A stretch of 32,039 bases of DNA from an uncultured Pelagibacteraceae bacterium (GTDB lineage Bacteria > Pseudomonadota > Alphaproteobacteria > Pelagibacterales > Pelagibacteraceae): contig CACJZM010000010.1 in assembly GCA_902597895.1 (NCBI GenBank), positions 1 through 32,039 on the forward strand, written 5' to 3'. The position numbers and the translations under genes are program-made. This document shows positions 1 through 8,148 of the stretch, one piece after another; the stretch's first letter is position 1, and each line of letters opens with the position of its first letter. Below the pieces are notes generated by a model. The model saw only the letters and a program-made list of their open reading frames with translations. It did not search any database and was not told where the DNA came from.

Positions 1-622
1 TAAATTAAGAAATAAAAGTAAAAAAAAATTTGCGTATTTTTTTGATACGTTGCAAACTTCTATTGCATCTTATCAATTATGGACAAATACAAAAATTACG
101 AAAATAGTTAAAAAGATTATGGCATGCGAAATTGAAACTATTTCAGCTACTGATCTTCTGATTAGGATAGACTCTCCTATTGATTCAAGAAATAAATTAG
201 AATGGCATCAAGACTCTGCTTATTTCAGGCAAAACAATAAAGGGTATAATGGATTAAATTGTTGGACACCTTTAACTAAATTAAAATTTAATATGGGACC
301 CTTAGAATTTCTTGAAAAATCACATAAACTTGGATTAGTCAAAGTAAAAAAAGAAAGACCTGGTAAATTTAGATCACTTCAAAGAAAAATAGACCCTAAA
401 TTAATTAAAAATTTAAAAATTAAAAAATTTGAGTTAAATCTTGGTGATTTTATATTTTTAAACATGGATACTGTTCATAGGAGTGGAGAGAACTCTAGTA
501 AAATTTTTAGAATGTCAAGTATCTGCAGGTATCACAAAACAAATAGCAAAGATTTTAATCCTGGCTTAAATATTTACAAATATAGCAACAAAAACTTAAA
601 TAAAGAGGTGCACGGATTTTAA
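1..622 (+). CDS. Phytanoyl-CoA dioxygenase (PhyH)-like protein, 5' end outside window
   Basis: The reading frame is open from base 2 to the TAA at 620-622 with no stop, so the gene begins left of the window; the TTG at 50 is only an internal codon. The visible part matches the PhyH family of Fe(II)/2-oxoglutarate oxygenases: a WHQDSAYF segment supplies the His-x-Asp iron ligands, and a later MDTVHRSG segment supplies the distal His, followed by an Arg (FRMSS) suited to 2-oxoglutarate binding. Family members hydroxylate small molecules or lipids; the substrate cannot be told from sequence. The gene is followed by a repeat element and the glycine riboswitch, so it is probably not cotranscribed with gcvT. 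Family call is fairly secure, specific function unknown. Confidence 0.75.
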   Translation, partial: KLRNKSKKKFAYFFDTLQTSIASYQLWTNTKITKIVKKIMACEIETISATDLLIRIDSPIDSRNKLEWHQDSAYFRQNNKGYNGLNCWTPLTKLKFNMGPLEFLEKSHKLGLVKVKKERPGKFRSLQRKIDPKLIKNLKIKKFELNLGDFIFLNMDTVHRSGENSSKIFRMSSICRYHKTNSKDFNPGLNIYKYSNKNLNKEVHGF

Positions 623-635
623 TTCCTTTGTGAAA

Positions 636-662
636 ACTTGCACAAGACTTGCACACATAGAG
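636..662. repeat. 11-base-period direct repeat plus CATAGAG (element A)
   Basis: ACTTGCACA occurs at 636-644 and again at 647-655, one helical turn (11 bases) apart, directly followed by CATAGAG (656-662) and an A-rich stretch. The same architecture with a different hexamer occurs at 5260-5286. It lies between the PhyH-like gene and the gcvT riboswitch. A pair of protein-binding half-sites on one DNA face is possible; function is unknown. Confidence 0.6.
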
Positions 663-689
663 GTAAATAAAAAAATTATTTTTTAGTTC

Positions 690-713
690 TTGACAATTTA
701 CAACAATTATAAC
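690..713 (+). promoter_or_regulatory. Possible gcvTHP promoter
   Basis: A consensus -35 hexamer TTGACA lies at 690-695. The best -10-like hexamer, TATAAC (708-713), is only 12 bases downstream, too close for that -35, so either TATAAC works with a poorer -35 (near 683-689) or a weak -10 lies further on. A start just after 713 would place the transcript's 5' end shortly before the riboswitch at 728, which is what is expected. Low confidence in the exact boxes. Confidence 0.25.
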
Positions 714-727
714 AAACTAAACCTAAT

Positions 728-863
728 ACGGGAGAGACCAATTTAATTGGCGCCGAAGGAGAAACCACCCCGGAAACTCTCAGGCAAAAGGACCGTACAT
801 ATTAACTCTGGAAAGAGAATTATTCTCGCCGAAGGAGCAAATCTCTCAGGCACCAAGACAGAG
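728..863 (+). promoter_or_regulatory. Tandem glycine riboswitch upstream of gcvT
   Basis: Two glycine aptamers lie in tandem. Aptamer 1 (728-796) is closed by ACGG (728-731) with CCGT (793-796) and carries the family core GCCGAAGGAGAAACC and ACTCTCAGGC. Aptamer 2 (806-863) is closed by CTCTG (806-810) with CAGAG (859-863) and has GCCGAAGGAG and CTCTCAGGC; its P3 region is compact. The aptamers bind free glycine and control the glycine cleavage genes that follow. No terminator hairpin with a U tract lies between the aptamers and gcvT, so control is more likely translational than by termination. Such riboswitches are known upstream of gcvT in SAR11. Confidence 0.95.
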
Positions 864-885
864 GGGGCACAGAAGAGTTAATATG
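798..885 (+). promoter_or_regulatory. Predicted riboswitch expression platform sequestering the gcvT start
   Basis: CATATTAACTCT (798-809), in the inter-aptamer linker and the 5' strand of the aptamer-2 P1 stem, is a perfect 12-base reverse complement of AGAGTTAATATG (874-885), which covers part of the purine-rich ribosome-binding site (AGAAGAG, 871-877) and the ATG itself. Pairing would hide the gcvT start. It is mutually exclusive with P1 of aptamer 2, because bases 806-809 are used by both. Glycine binding, by stabilising P1, would free the start. The complementarity is directly visible; the switching mechanism is inferred. Confidence 0.7.
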
Positions 886-1986
886 GAAATAAAAAAAACA
901 TCGCTAAATAAACTTCATCAAAGTAACAACGCTAAGTTTGTTGAATTTGCGGGATATGAAATGCCCATTCAATATAGCAAAGGTATTATCGAGGAACATA
1001 AATTCACAAGATCGAATTCTGGAATATTTGATGTATCTCATATGGGTCAATTGTTTATATATGGTGATGAAAGTTTGACAGAAGAATTAGAAAAGATTTT
1101 TCCATTAGATTTAAAAAATCTAAAACAAAACTGCTCTAAGTATAGTTTTTTAATGAATGAAGATGCTGGAATTTATGATGATTTAATTATTACTAAAATA
1201 GAGGAGGGGTATTTAATTATCTTAAATGCTGCATGCAAAGATAAGGATTTTGAAATTTTATCTAATTTACTAGGTTCGAAATTTAAAATGAATTTAGACA
1301 GCAATAGATCTTTAATAGCTATTCAAGGACCTAAGTCTGTTGAAATTTTAAACTCAATTATAAATGGGGTTGATCAATTAAATTTTATGACAGGAAATTG
1401 GTTTGATTCTAATAATCAAAAATTATTTGTCACAAGATCAGGTTATACAGGGGAGGATGGATTTGAAATTTCAATTTCTAACGATAAAGCTGAAAAATTT
1501 GTTGAAAATTTAATAGAAAAGGGAGCACAACTTATAGGACTTGGGGCAAGAGATACCTTGAGATTAGAAGCTGGATTATGTTTATATGGTCATGAATTAG
1601 ATATTAATAAAACACCAGTTGAGGCAAACCTTAGATGGGCAATCTCAAAATCTAGATTATCAAATGGAGGTTTTATTGGATCGAAAAAAATTATAGACCA
1701 AATGCAAGATGGAGCAAGCCAAATAAGAGTAGGGATTAAGCCCGAAGGTAGATTGATTGCCAGAGAAAAAACTAAAATATTTGATGATACAGATACACAA
1801 ATTGGCGAGATAACTAGTGGAACGTTTGGACCAAGTGTAAACGGACCTATAGCGATGGGCTATGTTGATAAAAAGTTTTCAAAAGTTGATACTAAAATTT
1901 TCCTTGAGGTAAGAGGAAAAAAACATCCAGCAAATGTTTGTGCACTACCATTTTATAAAAAAAATTATGTGAAAGGAGTAAATTAA
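883..1986 (+). CDS. gcvT: Aminomethyltransferase, glycine cleavage T protein
   Basis: T protein of the glycine cleavage system: it transfers the one-carbon unit from the aminomethyl-lipoyl group on GcvH to tetrahydrofolate and releases ammonia. At 367 residues it has normal family length. Family signatures are visible: FDVSHMG at about 49-55, YDDLI with the conserved Asp near residue 100, [11 protein letters not shown] at 187-197 and [13 protein letters not shown] at 219-231. The ATG at 883 follows AGAAGAG (871-877) and lies directly after the glycine riboswitch. Its stop overlaps the gcvH start by one base (TAATG), implying one glycine-controlled mRNA for gcvT, gcvH and gcvP. Confidence 0.97.
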   Translation: MEIKKTSLNKLHQSNNAKFVEFAGYEMPIQYSKGIIEEHKFTRSNSGIFDVSHMGQLFIYGDESLTEELEKIFPLDLKNLKQNCSKYSFLMNEDAGIYDDLIITKIEEGYLIILNAACKDKDFEILSNLLGSKFKMNLDSNRSLIAIQGPKSVEILNSIINGVDQLNFMTGNWFDSNNQKLFVTRSGYTGEDGFEISISNDKAEKFVENLIEKGAQLIGLGARDTLRLEAGLCLYGHELDINKTPVEANLRWAISKSRLSNGGFIGSKKIIDQMQDGASQIRVGIKPEGRLIAREKTKIFDDTDTQIGEITSGTFGPSVNGPIAMGYVDKKFSKVDTKIFLEVRGKKHPANVCALPFYKKNYVKGVN

Positions 1987-2366
1987 TGAGTGAAGTAAAA
2001 TTTTCTAAAGAACATGAGTGGATTACTTTAGAGGGAGATGTAGCCACAATAGGAATTACAAAACATGCAACAGAAATGCTTGGGGACATAGTTTTTGCAG
2101 AACTTCCTGAAAAAGGATCTAATGTTGAAAAAGATGGTACAGCAGGAGTAGTAGAGTCTACGAAAGCTGCTAGTGATGTTTATACCCCAGTTAGTGGTGA
2201 AGTAGTAGATACTAATCAAGCTATTATAGATGATCCTTCTAAAATTAATGAAGATCCAGAGGGTTCAGCATGGTTTTTTAAACTAAAAATGAAAGATCAA
2301 TCTGAAATGAATAGTCTTATGAACAAAGAAGAATACGATAAATTTGCAAAGGAGAGTACTAGCTAA
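1986..2366 (+). CDS. gcvH: Glycine cleavage H protein (lipoyl carrier)
   Basis: H protein (126 residues, usual length) carries the lipoyl arm that shuttles the aminomethyl intermediate between GcvP, GcvT and the dihydrolipoamide dehydrogenase. The lipoylated lysine is K60 in the segment VESTKAASD, close to the family motif ESVKAASD. Other family features are HEWI near the N terminus and GEVV after the lipoyl hairpin. Start and stop each overlap the neighbouring genes by one base, so translation is probably coupled within the gcvTHP message. The lipoate attachment and L-protein genes are not in this window. Confidence 0.97.
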   Translation: MSEVKFSKEHEWITLEGDVATIGITKHATEMLGDIVFAELPEKGSNVEKDGTAGVVESTKAASDVYTPVSGEVVDTNQAIIDDPSKINEDPEGSAWFFKLKMKDQSEMNSLMNKEEYDKFAKESTS

Positions 2367-5236
2367 TGTTACATAATTCTCAAAAAGATTTTTTAAAAAG
2401 ACACATTGGACCATCAGATGAAGATCAAAATAAAATGCTTAAGGAACTTAATTACAAATCACTCGATGATTTAATCAAAAGTACAGTTCCAGAAAAGATC
2501 CAATTAAAAGATGAATTAAATATTGGTGAGTCAAATTCAGAATATGAAGCATTAAGAAAATTAAAAGCAATTTCGAAAAAAAATCAAATCTACTCCAACT
2601 TTATAGGGATGGGTTATTATGCCACTTATACGCCATATGTAATTCTAAGAAATATTTTAGAAAATCCAGGTTGGTACACTTCTTATACACCTTATCAACC
2701 CGAGGTAGCTCAAGGAAGATTGGAAATGCTGCTTAATTTCCAACAAATGATAGTTGATTTCACAGGAATGGATATCGCAAATGCATCTTTATTGGACGAA
2801 GGAACAGCAGCCGCAGAAGCAATGGGATTAAGTCATAGATTAAATAAAAAGGACAGCAGTTTAGTTTTTGTCTCAGAAAATTGTCACCCACAAACAATTG
2901 ATGTAATCCAAACAAGAGCAGAACCAATGGGATTAAAGGTACTTGTTGGTAATGAAGATAAAGTATTAGATCAATTAAAAGAAGATTTAGTTTGTGGCAT
3001 ATTGCAATATCCGGGAACATTAGGAGACATAAAAGATCCTAGCGAAGCAATAAGTAAAATTCATAAAAAAAACGGTAAATCTATTTTAGCTTGTGATTTA
3101 TTAGCACTTGCTAAGTTAAAAACACCAAGAGAACTAGGAGCAGATATTGCTGTAGGAAGCTCTCAAAGATTTGGAATACCAATGGGCTACGGTGGACCCC
3201 ATGCAGCCTTCTTTGCAACTAAAGATGAATACAAAAGATCTATGCCAGGAAGAATTGTCGGTGTCTCTATTGATAGACACGGAAACAAAGCATACAGATT
3301 ATCATTACAAACTAGGGAACAACATATAAGAAGAGATAAGGCTACAAGTAATATTTGTACTGCTCAAGCCTTATTAGCAATTGTGTCAGCAGCATATGCT
3401 ATTTATCATGGTCCAGAGGGTATCCGAACTATTTCTGAGAGAGTTTCTCAATTAGCTAAAAACTTTGCAGATAAATTAAAACAATCAGGATATGAAATTT
3501 ATTCAGATCATTTCTTTGATACTGTTACAATTGTTACTAAAGATAAAACTGATCAAATCTACAAAAATGCTTTAAATCAAAAAGTAAATATCAGAAAAGT
3601 AAATTCTGAAATGCTAGCAGTTTCTTTCGATGAAAAGAAAAATGTTTATAGAGTAAATCAATTACTAAAAATTTTTAACGCAGCGGAATCAATTAAAAAA
3701 GAAGATCCAACAGTAAGTTTACCCAATTTACCAAAAAAATTATTAAGAACTTCAAAATATTTAGAACACCCTGTCTTTAATTCATACCATTCAGAAACTG
3801 AGATGCTTAGATATTTAAAAAAATTAGAAGATAAAGATATAGCTCTTAATAGAACTATGATTGCACTTGGCTCATGTACTATGAAATTAAATGCTACTGC
3901 GGAAATGATACCTATTTCATGGAGAGAATTAGCAGAGCCTCATCCATTTGTTCCTATTGAGCAGATGGAAGGATATAGAGATTTATTCACTGATCTTAAA
4001 AATTGGCTAAGATCAATTACTGGTTTTTCTGGTGTTTCACTTCAACCAAATGCAGGTGCTCAAGGAGAATATGCAGGATTAATGGTAATTAGAAAGTATC
4101 ATTTGGATAGAGGTGAAGAAAACAGGAATATATGTTTAATACCAAGTTCAGCACATGGAACTAATCCTGCTAGTGCACAAATGGTAGGGATGAAAGTTGT
4201 CGTTGTTGATTGTGACAAAGAGGGAAATGTTGATTTTGAGGACTTAAAGAAAAAAGCAGAAACACATTCTGAAAATCTTGGAGCATTAATGGTCACTTAC
4301 CCATCTACTCATGGAGTATTTGAGGAAAAAATTACAGATATATGTGAGTTAGTTCATAAACATGGTGGTCAAGTTTATATGGATGGTGCAAATTTAAATG
4401 CGCTTGTTGGTATAGCAAGACCTGGAAATTTTGGTCCAGATGTTTGTCACATAAACTTACATAAAACATTCTGTATTCCACATGGTGGTGGAGGACCAGG
4501 AATGGGACCAATTGCATGTAAAAGACATTTACAAGTTTATTTGCCTAATCATCCAGTTGTTAAAGATTGTGGACCTGCCACAGGAATAGGAGCAGTTTCA
4601 GCAGCACCCTGGGGAAGCTCAAGTATTTTATCAATTTCTTGGATGTATATTAAAATGATGGGTTCTGAGGGTTTAAAATTAGCTACTCAAATTGCAATAC
4701 TAAATGCAAATTATATAGCTCATAGACTTAAAAATCATTACCCAATTCTTTATAAAGGCTCAAACGGAAATGTCGCCCACGAATGTATTATTGATATTCG
4801 ATCTATTAAAACTGAAACAGGGATTACAGAAGAAGATATAGCTAAAAGGTTGATCGATTATGGTTTTCATGCACCAACAATGTCATGGCCAGTAGCAGGT
4901 ACAATGATGATTGAACCAACTGAAAGTGAAAGTTTGTCTGAACTAGATAGATTTTGTGATACTTTGATAAGCATTAAATCTGAAATAGATATGATCATGT
5001 CAGGAAAATTTGATAAAGTTGATAATCCAATTAAAAATGCACCTCATACAGATATTGAGTTAGCTTCAGATGAATGGAATCATAAATATTCAAGAGAGCA
5101 AGCCGCATATCCAGCAAAATTCTTAAAAGCAAATAAATTTTGGCCTCCAGTAGCTAGAGTGGACAATGTATACGGAGATAAAAATTTATTTTGTTCTTGT
5201 CCATCAATTGATGAATTTAAAAATACTGCAGCTTAA
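2366..5236 (+). CDS. gcvP: Glycine dehydrogenase (decarboxylating), P protein
   Basis: PLP-dependent P protein that decarboxylates glycine and passes the aminomethyl group to lipoyl-GcvH. It is the long single-chain form (956 residues), not the split GcvPA/GcvPB form. The N-terminal half begins with RHIGPS and contains the YTPYQPEVAQGRLE region; the C-terminal half holds the PLP lysine K700 in NLHKTF, followed by the Gly-rich loop PHGGGGPGMGP. It ends the glycine cleavage operon; gcvT, gcvH and gcvP are all under the riboswitch at 728-863. A 126-base gap with a repeat element separates it from tRNA-Leu. Confidence 0.98.
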   Translation: MLHNSQKDFLKRHIGPSDEDQNKMLKELNYKSLDDLIKSTVPEKIQLKDELNIGESNSEYEALRKLKAISKKNQIYSNFIGMGYYATYTPYVILRNILENPGWYTSYTPYQPEVAQGRLEMLLNFQQMIVDFTGMDIANASLLDEGTAAAEAMGLSHRLNKKDSSLVFVSENCHPQTIDVIQTRAEPMGLKVLVGNEDKVLDQLKEDLVCGILQYPGTLGDIKDPSEAISKIHKKNGKSILACDLLALAKLKTPRELGADIAVGSSQRFGIPMGYGGPHAAFFATKDEYKRSMPGRIVGVSIDRHGNKAYRLSLQTREQHIRRDKATSNICTAQALLAIVSAAYAIYHGPEGIRTISERVSQLAKNFADKLKQSGYEIYSDHFFDTVTIVTKDKTDQIYKNALNQKVNIRKVNSEMLAVSFDEKKNVYRVNQLLKIFNAAESIKKEDPTVSLPNLPKKLLRTSKYLEHPVFNSYHSETEMLRYLKKLEDKDIALNRTMIALGSCTMKLNATAEMIPISWRELAEPHPFVPIEQMEGYRDLFTDLKNWLRSITGFSGVSLQPNAGAQGEYAGLMVIRKYHLDRGEENRNICLIPSSAHGTNPASAQMVGMKVVVVDCDKEGNVDFEDLKKKAETHSENLGALMVTYPSTHGVFEEKITDICELVHKHGGQVYMDGANLNALVGIARPGNFGPDVCHINLHKTFCIPHGGGGPGMGPIACKRHLQVYLPNHPVVKDCGPATGIGAVSAAPWGSSSILSISWMYIKMMGSEGLKLATQIAILNANYIAHRLKNHYPILYKGSNGNVAHECIIDIRSIKTETGITEEDIAKRLIDYGFHAPTMSWPVAGTMMIEPTESESLSELDRFCDTLISIKSEIDMIMSGKFDKVDNPIKNAPHTDIELASDEWNHKYSREQAAYPAKFLKANKFWPPVARVDNVYGDKNLFCSCPSIDEFKNTAA

Positions 5237-5258
5237 AAATAATAGGATTTTATAGGAT

Positions 5259-5286
5259 AACTCGGAACAAACTCGGAAACATAGAG
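5259..5286. repeat. 11-base-period direct repeat plus CATAGAG (element B)
   Basis: AACTCGGAA occurs at 5259-5267 and 5270-5278 (11-base period), followed by CATAGAG at 5280-5286 and an A-rich stretch. Spacing relative to CATAGAG is identical to element A at 636-662, but the repeated hexamer differs (CGGAAC/CGGAAA here, TGCACA twice there). It lies in the gcvP to tRNA-Leu gap. Function unknown. Confidence 0.6.
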
Positions 5287-5315
5287 ATAAAATAAAAAAA
5301 ATTTACTTATTCATC

Positions 5316-5344
5316 TTGTTCAATTATAAATATTGGCATAAACA
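5316..5344 (+). promoter_or_regulatory. Candidate promoter for tRNA-Leu and nadK
   Basis: TTGTTC (5316-5321) and TAAACA (5339-5344) are 17 bases apart and would start transcription about 12 bases before the tRNA-Leu gene at 5363. Both hexamers are imperfect, so this is a position-based guess; no better pair was seen in 5237-5362. Confidence 0.35.
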
Positions 5345-5362
5345 CTAATGAAAATAACTCAT

Positions 5363-5448
5363 GCCCTCGTGGTGAAATTGGTAGACACAAAGGACTTAAA
5401 ATCCTTGCCATTTATGGAGTGCCAGTTCGAGTCTGGCCGAGGGCACCA
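5363..5448 (+). tRNA. tRNA-Leu (anticodon UAA)
   Basis: A class II tRNA of 86 bases with encoded CCA. The acceptor stem GCCCTCG (5363-5369) pairs with CGAGGGC before A-CCA. The anticodon loop CTTAAAA gives UAA (Leu). A long variable arm (GCC..GG) precedes the T arm with TTCGAGT. The NAD kinase ATG follows 7 bases after the CCA, so tRNA and nadK are probably transcribed together. Confidence 0.96.
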
Positions 5449-5455
5449 ATAGATT

Positions 5456-6232
5456 ATGATTAAAGCATTTATAGTATCAGATAAAAATAACAGATCTCAA
5501 AAAATAAAAAAATCTATTGAAAAAGAAAATAATCTCTCAACTTTAAAAAAATCAAATTTTATAATCGTAATTGGTGGAGATGGTTTTATGTTACAAACTC
5601 TTAAAAAATTTTATAAATATAAAAAACCATTTTATGGAATTAATTCAGGTGATTATGGTTTTCTAATGAATAAATTTTCTAAGAAACAAACTATTAAAAA
5701 TTTTACAAAATCCAAAACTGTATCAATAAATCCACTCCAAATGAAAGTTGTTAATAATTTAGGAAAAATAAAAAAATCAATTGCAATAAATGAAGTTTCT
5801 ATTTTAAGACAAAGTAGACAAGCCGCATCCATTAAAATTAGTTCTGGTTCAAAGCAACTTATAAAAAAACTTATAGCTGACGGCGTTTTAGTTTCAACTC
5901 CAGCAGGGAGTACAGCTTATAATCTATCAGTACACGGACCAATATTAAATTTAAATTCAAAAAAATTATCTATTTCTCCCATAAGTCCCTTTAGACCCAG
6001 AAGATGGAAAGGAAAAATTATTGGTGAAAAATCAAAAATAGCAATTAAAAATTTAAATCCAAAAAAAAGACCAATTAGTGCAGTAGCTGATAATTTCGAA
6101 GTACGAAATGCACAATATATCTATATATCAATTAATAAAAAAATAACATTCAGTTTGCTGTATAACAAAAATAGCAATATTGAAAAGAAGATTAAGATTG
6201 AACAGTTGAGGAGAGAAACTAAAGCTTCTTAA
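5456..6232 (+). CDS. nadK: NAD kinase
   Basis: Phosphorylates NAD+ to NADP+ with ATP. The 258-residue protein shows the family's GGDG motif at 40-43 (IGGDGFML), the NE pair at 111-112 (NEVSILR), DGVLVSTPAGSTAYNLS at 141-157, which forms the nucleotide-binding region, and SPISPF, typical of the proteobacterial form. The ATG at 5456 lies 7 bases after tRNA-Leu, so there is little room for a separate promoter. The stop overlaps that of the convergent sulfotransferase-like gene by 4 bases. Confidence 0.93.
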   Translation: MIKAFIVSDKNNRSQKIKKSIEKENNLSTLKKSNFIIVIGGDGFMLQTLKKFYKYKKPFYGINSGDYGFLMNKFSKKQTIKNFTKSKTVSINPLQMKVVNNLGKIKKSIAINEVSILRQSRQAASIKISSGSKQLIKKLIADGVLVSTPAGSTAYNLSVHGPILNLNSKKLSISPISPFRPRRWKGKIIGEKSKIAIKNLNPKKRPISAVADNFEVRNAQYIYISINKKITFSLLYNKNSNIEKKIKIEQLRRETKAS

Positions 6233-7023
6233 TAATTAAACTTATCAAAAATAAATTTATCTTGTTTTGTAACGATTTCTAAAGACTCATCGTCATAATA
6301 GTAATCTAAATTTTTTTCTCGCTTTGAAGGATTTACAATTTCAATTTCATTTATCTTATCTATTCCTAATTCATTTATAAGGCTTTCTAAATCATATTTT
6401 AAATTCTCAACCTTCACAAATTTATTTATGAAATTATAATTTTTATCAAAATCAATTATATTTTGATAATTTTTTATTTCTGAATATATTTTTTTTCTAT
6501 GATTAGGTTTAGTAAACATAATTAAATATCTAAATGTCATATAGCCAAAATTTAAGTATAAAGACGAGAAGTAATAATGTTCCGCTAAGGGACTATTTTT
6601 TTTATTTGTTAGCAATTCCTTTAACCACTTTCTAAAATTGTCTTTGTTGTATGGATCAGAATACAAGCTTTCTAAATTCATATTGTTTTTAAAAAGTTGA
6701 TTTTTTAAGTATTTTATTTTTTTAAAGTATTGACCATCAATGTTGTTAATTCTAGATATGTTAAATCTTTTTTTTACAAAATTTCTAAATAAAGAATCAT
6801 CACTTCTCATCATGCATCCATAGCTCCATCTAGATATGTACCAATCAAGAGGATTTCTTATTGACCCTAGAAAAAATAATTTTTTATTTAATATTTCATC
6901 CGTAACATAATCATGTGGACGTGTTATCTTTCCTTCTTGAATATGGTTTTTGAGAAATTTTTTTATTGAACTTATTCCAGTCTTTTCTAATTCTAGAAAA
7001 CATATTTTGCTGGAAATAAACAT
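6229..7023 (-). CDS. Sulfotransferase-like protein
   Basis: A 264-residue protein with two marks of PAPS-dependent sulfotransferases: an N-terminal phosphosulfate loop-like segment (LELEKTGISSIKKF) right after the start, and an IRNPLDWYISRW segment fitting the 3'-phosphate motif R-x7-S. Sulfotransferases of this kind often modify sugars or cell-surface polymers; the acceptor is unknown. The ATG at 7023 was preferred over the in-frame ATG at 7047, because the latter lies inside the tRNA-Thr gene and the KTG motif sits at the usual distance from the later start. It follows rlmB and tRNA-Thr on the minus strand. The family assignment rests on short motifs. Confidence 0.6.
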   Translation of the reverse strand: MFISSKICFLELEKTGISSIKKFLKNHIQEGKITRPHDYVTDEILNKKLFFLGSIRNPLDWYISRWSYGCMMRSDDSLFRNFVKKRFNISRINNIDGQYFKKIKYLKNQLFKNNMNLESLYSDPYNKDNFRKWLKELLTNKKNSPLAEHYYFSSLYLNFGYMTFRYLIMFTKPNHRKKIYSEIKNYQNIIDFDKNYNFINKFVKVENLKYDLESLINELGIDKINEIEIVNPSKREKNLDYYYDDESLEIVTKQDKFIFDKFNY

Positions 7024-7033
7024 TTTTAAATTT

Positions 7034-7109
7034 TGGTGCCCCCGCACGGACTCGAACCGCGGACCTATTGATTACAAATCAATTGCTCTACCAGCTGAGC
7101 TACAAGGGC
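7034..7109 (-). tRNA. tRNA-Thr (anticodon UGU)
   Basis: On the minus strand the acceptor GCCCTTG pairs with CGGGGGC (two G-U pairs), followed by A and encoded CCA. The D arm has AGCTCAG..TGGTAGAGC, the anticodon loop TTTGTAA gives UGU (Thr), and the T loop is TTCGAGT. It is 76 bases long, 33 bases downstream of the rlmB-like gene and just upstream of the sulfotransferase-like gene. Confidence 0.95.
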
Positions 7110-7142
7110 TTAATCAATTCTTATTAATATTTTTGTAACTAA

Positions 7143-7886
7143 TCAAGATATTTTTTTTGTCTTTGATATATAGTGAAATACAATAGAGGCACTGTTAGAT
7201 ATATTTAAACTGTCAACATTGTTATTAATTTTTATTCTAACGAAAAAATCTGCATATTTACCTGTATGTTTTTTTATACCAAACCCCTCAGAACCAAAAA
7301 GTAGAACATTATTCCCTTTCCAATCCACTTCTGTAAAATCTTTATCGGAATTTGCGTCAAATCCATAAATCCAAAAATTTTTATCTCTTAATGATTTTAA
7401 TGCTGTATTTATATTTGAAACCTTAAATATATTTATATGTTCCATACATCCACTAGCAGATTTGTACATCAACTTACTTTCTTCAGGAAAATGTCTTTCT
7501 TTGACAATTATTCCATCTATATTAAAAGATGATGCACTCCTAATTATTGATCCAATATTTCTTGCATCAGTAACTTCATCCAAACAAGCTAAGGTTAAAT
7601 TTTTTTTTACTTTAATGAATTCTTTTAATGATAATTCTTCACGGTGTTCTATTTCGGCTATAAAACCTTGATGTAAAATATTTTCTTTTCCTGTATATTT
7701 GTCTAATTCTTTTTTTGTTTTATAGAATATTTTAATATCTTTAAGCAAATTCTGTCTTTCATTAGTCCTGTGAATTATTTTTTTACTTTCCTCAGTCAAA
7801 AAGATCCTCAAAACCTTTCTTTGAGGATTTTTTAGCGCTCCAATAACAGCGTGTTTGCCAACTATAAAAAACGATTTTTTATTCAT
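7143..7886 (-). CDS. rlmB: SpoU/TrmH-family rRNA 2'-O-methyltransferase (RlmB-like)
   Basis: A 247-residue SAM-dependent ribose methyltransferase with a trefoil-knot SPOUT fold. The N-terminal part (about 1-85) resembles the RNA-binding domain of RlmB and TrmH proteins (FIVGKHAVIGAL). The three SpoU motifs follow in order: LDEVTDARNIGSIIRSA (102-118), LLFGSEGFGI (195-204) and VDSLNISNSASI (224-235). RlmB methylates G2251 of 23S rRNA; the length and N-terminal domain fit RlmB, but another SpoU member acting on rRNA or tRNA cannot be excluded. It leads a minus-strand unit with tRNA-Thr and the sulfotransferase-like gene. Confidence 0.85.
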   Translation of the reverse strand: MNKKSFFIVGKHAVIGALKNPQRKVLRIFLTEESKKIIHRTNERQNLLKDIKIFYKTKKELDKYTGKENILHQGFIAEIEHREELSLKEFIKVKKNLTLACLDEVTDARNIGSIIRSASSFNIDGIIVKERHFPEESKLMYKSASGCMEHINIFKVSNINTALKSLRDKNFWIYGFDANSDKDFTEVDWKGNNVLLFGSEGFGIKKHTGKYADFFVRIKINNNVDSLNISNSASIVFHYISKTKKIS

Positions 7887-7939
7887 AATTTCCTAGATTT
7901 TAATACATTTTTTTAGATATTTACTCACTAATTCTCATA

Positions 7940-7967
7940 TTGCATTTATACAATAAAAATATATAAA
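7940..7967 (+). promoter_or_regulatory. Candidate promoter for tRNA-Tyr, tRNA-Gly, tuf and downstream genes
   Basis: TTGCAT (7940-7945) and TATAAA (7962-7967) are separated by 16 bases, in the divergent gap between rlmB (minus) and tRNA-Tyr (plus). Transcription would begin near 7974, leaving a leader of about 45 bases that contains a hairpin (7997-8012). This may be a main entry point for the tRNA-tuf-secE-rpo run, since spacers further on are short. Confidence 0.45.
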
Positions 7968-7996
7968 CCGCTTGTTGTTTAAAGCTTTATTGAACA

Positions 7997-8012
7997 AGGG
8001 GACGCTTCCCCT
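7997..8012 (+). promoter_or_regulatory. Hairpin in the tRNA-Tyr leader
   Basis: AGGGG (7997-8001) pairs with CCCCT (8008-8012) around a 6-base loop, ending 7 bases before the mature tRNA-Tyr. CCCCT could alternatively pair with AGGGG in the tRNA acceptor strand (8022-8026). It lacks a T tract and is not a terminator; a role in 5' processing or folding is possible. Confidence 0.4.
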
Positions 8013-8019
8013 GCTATCA

Positions 8020-8105
<86 letters not shown>

Positions 8106-8148
8106 TTCAATAATTAATTTAAATAACATTGGAGTGAACTTGGGTGAT

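Noticed and set aside
636..655. CRISPR-like or tandem-satellite reading of the 11-base repeats
   Set aside because: Only two copies per element, with no spacers of CRISPR length and no cas genes in the window.
7021..7047. Upstream ATG at 7047 for the sulfotransferase-like gene
   Set aside because: It lies within the tRNA-Thr gene, so translation from it would need unprocessed tRNA; the ATG at 7023 is a better start.
6950..7138. Plus-strand frame containing CPRTDSNRGPIDYKSIALPAE
   Set aside because: This peptide type is the well-known antisense translation of a tRNA gene; here it overlaps tRNA-Thr.
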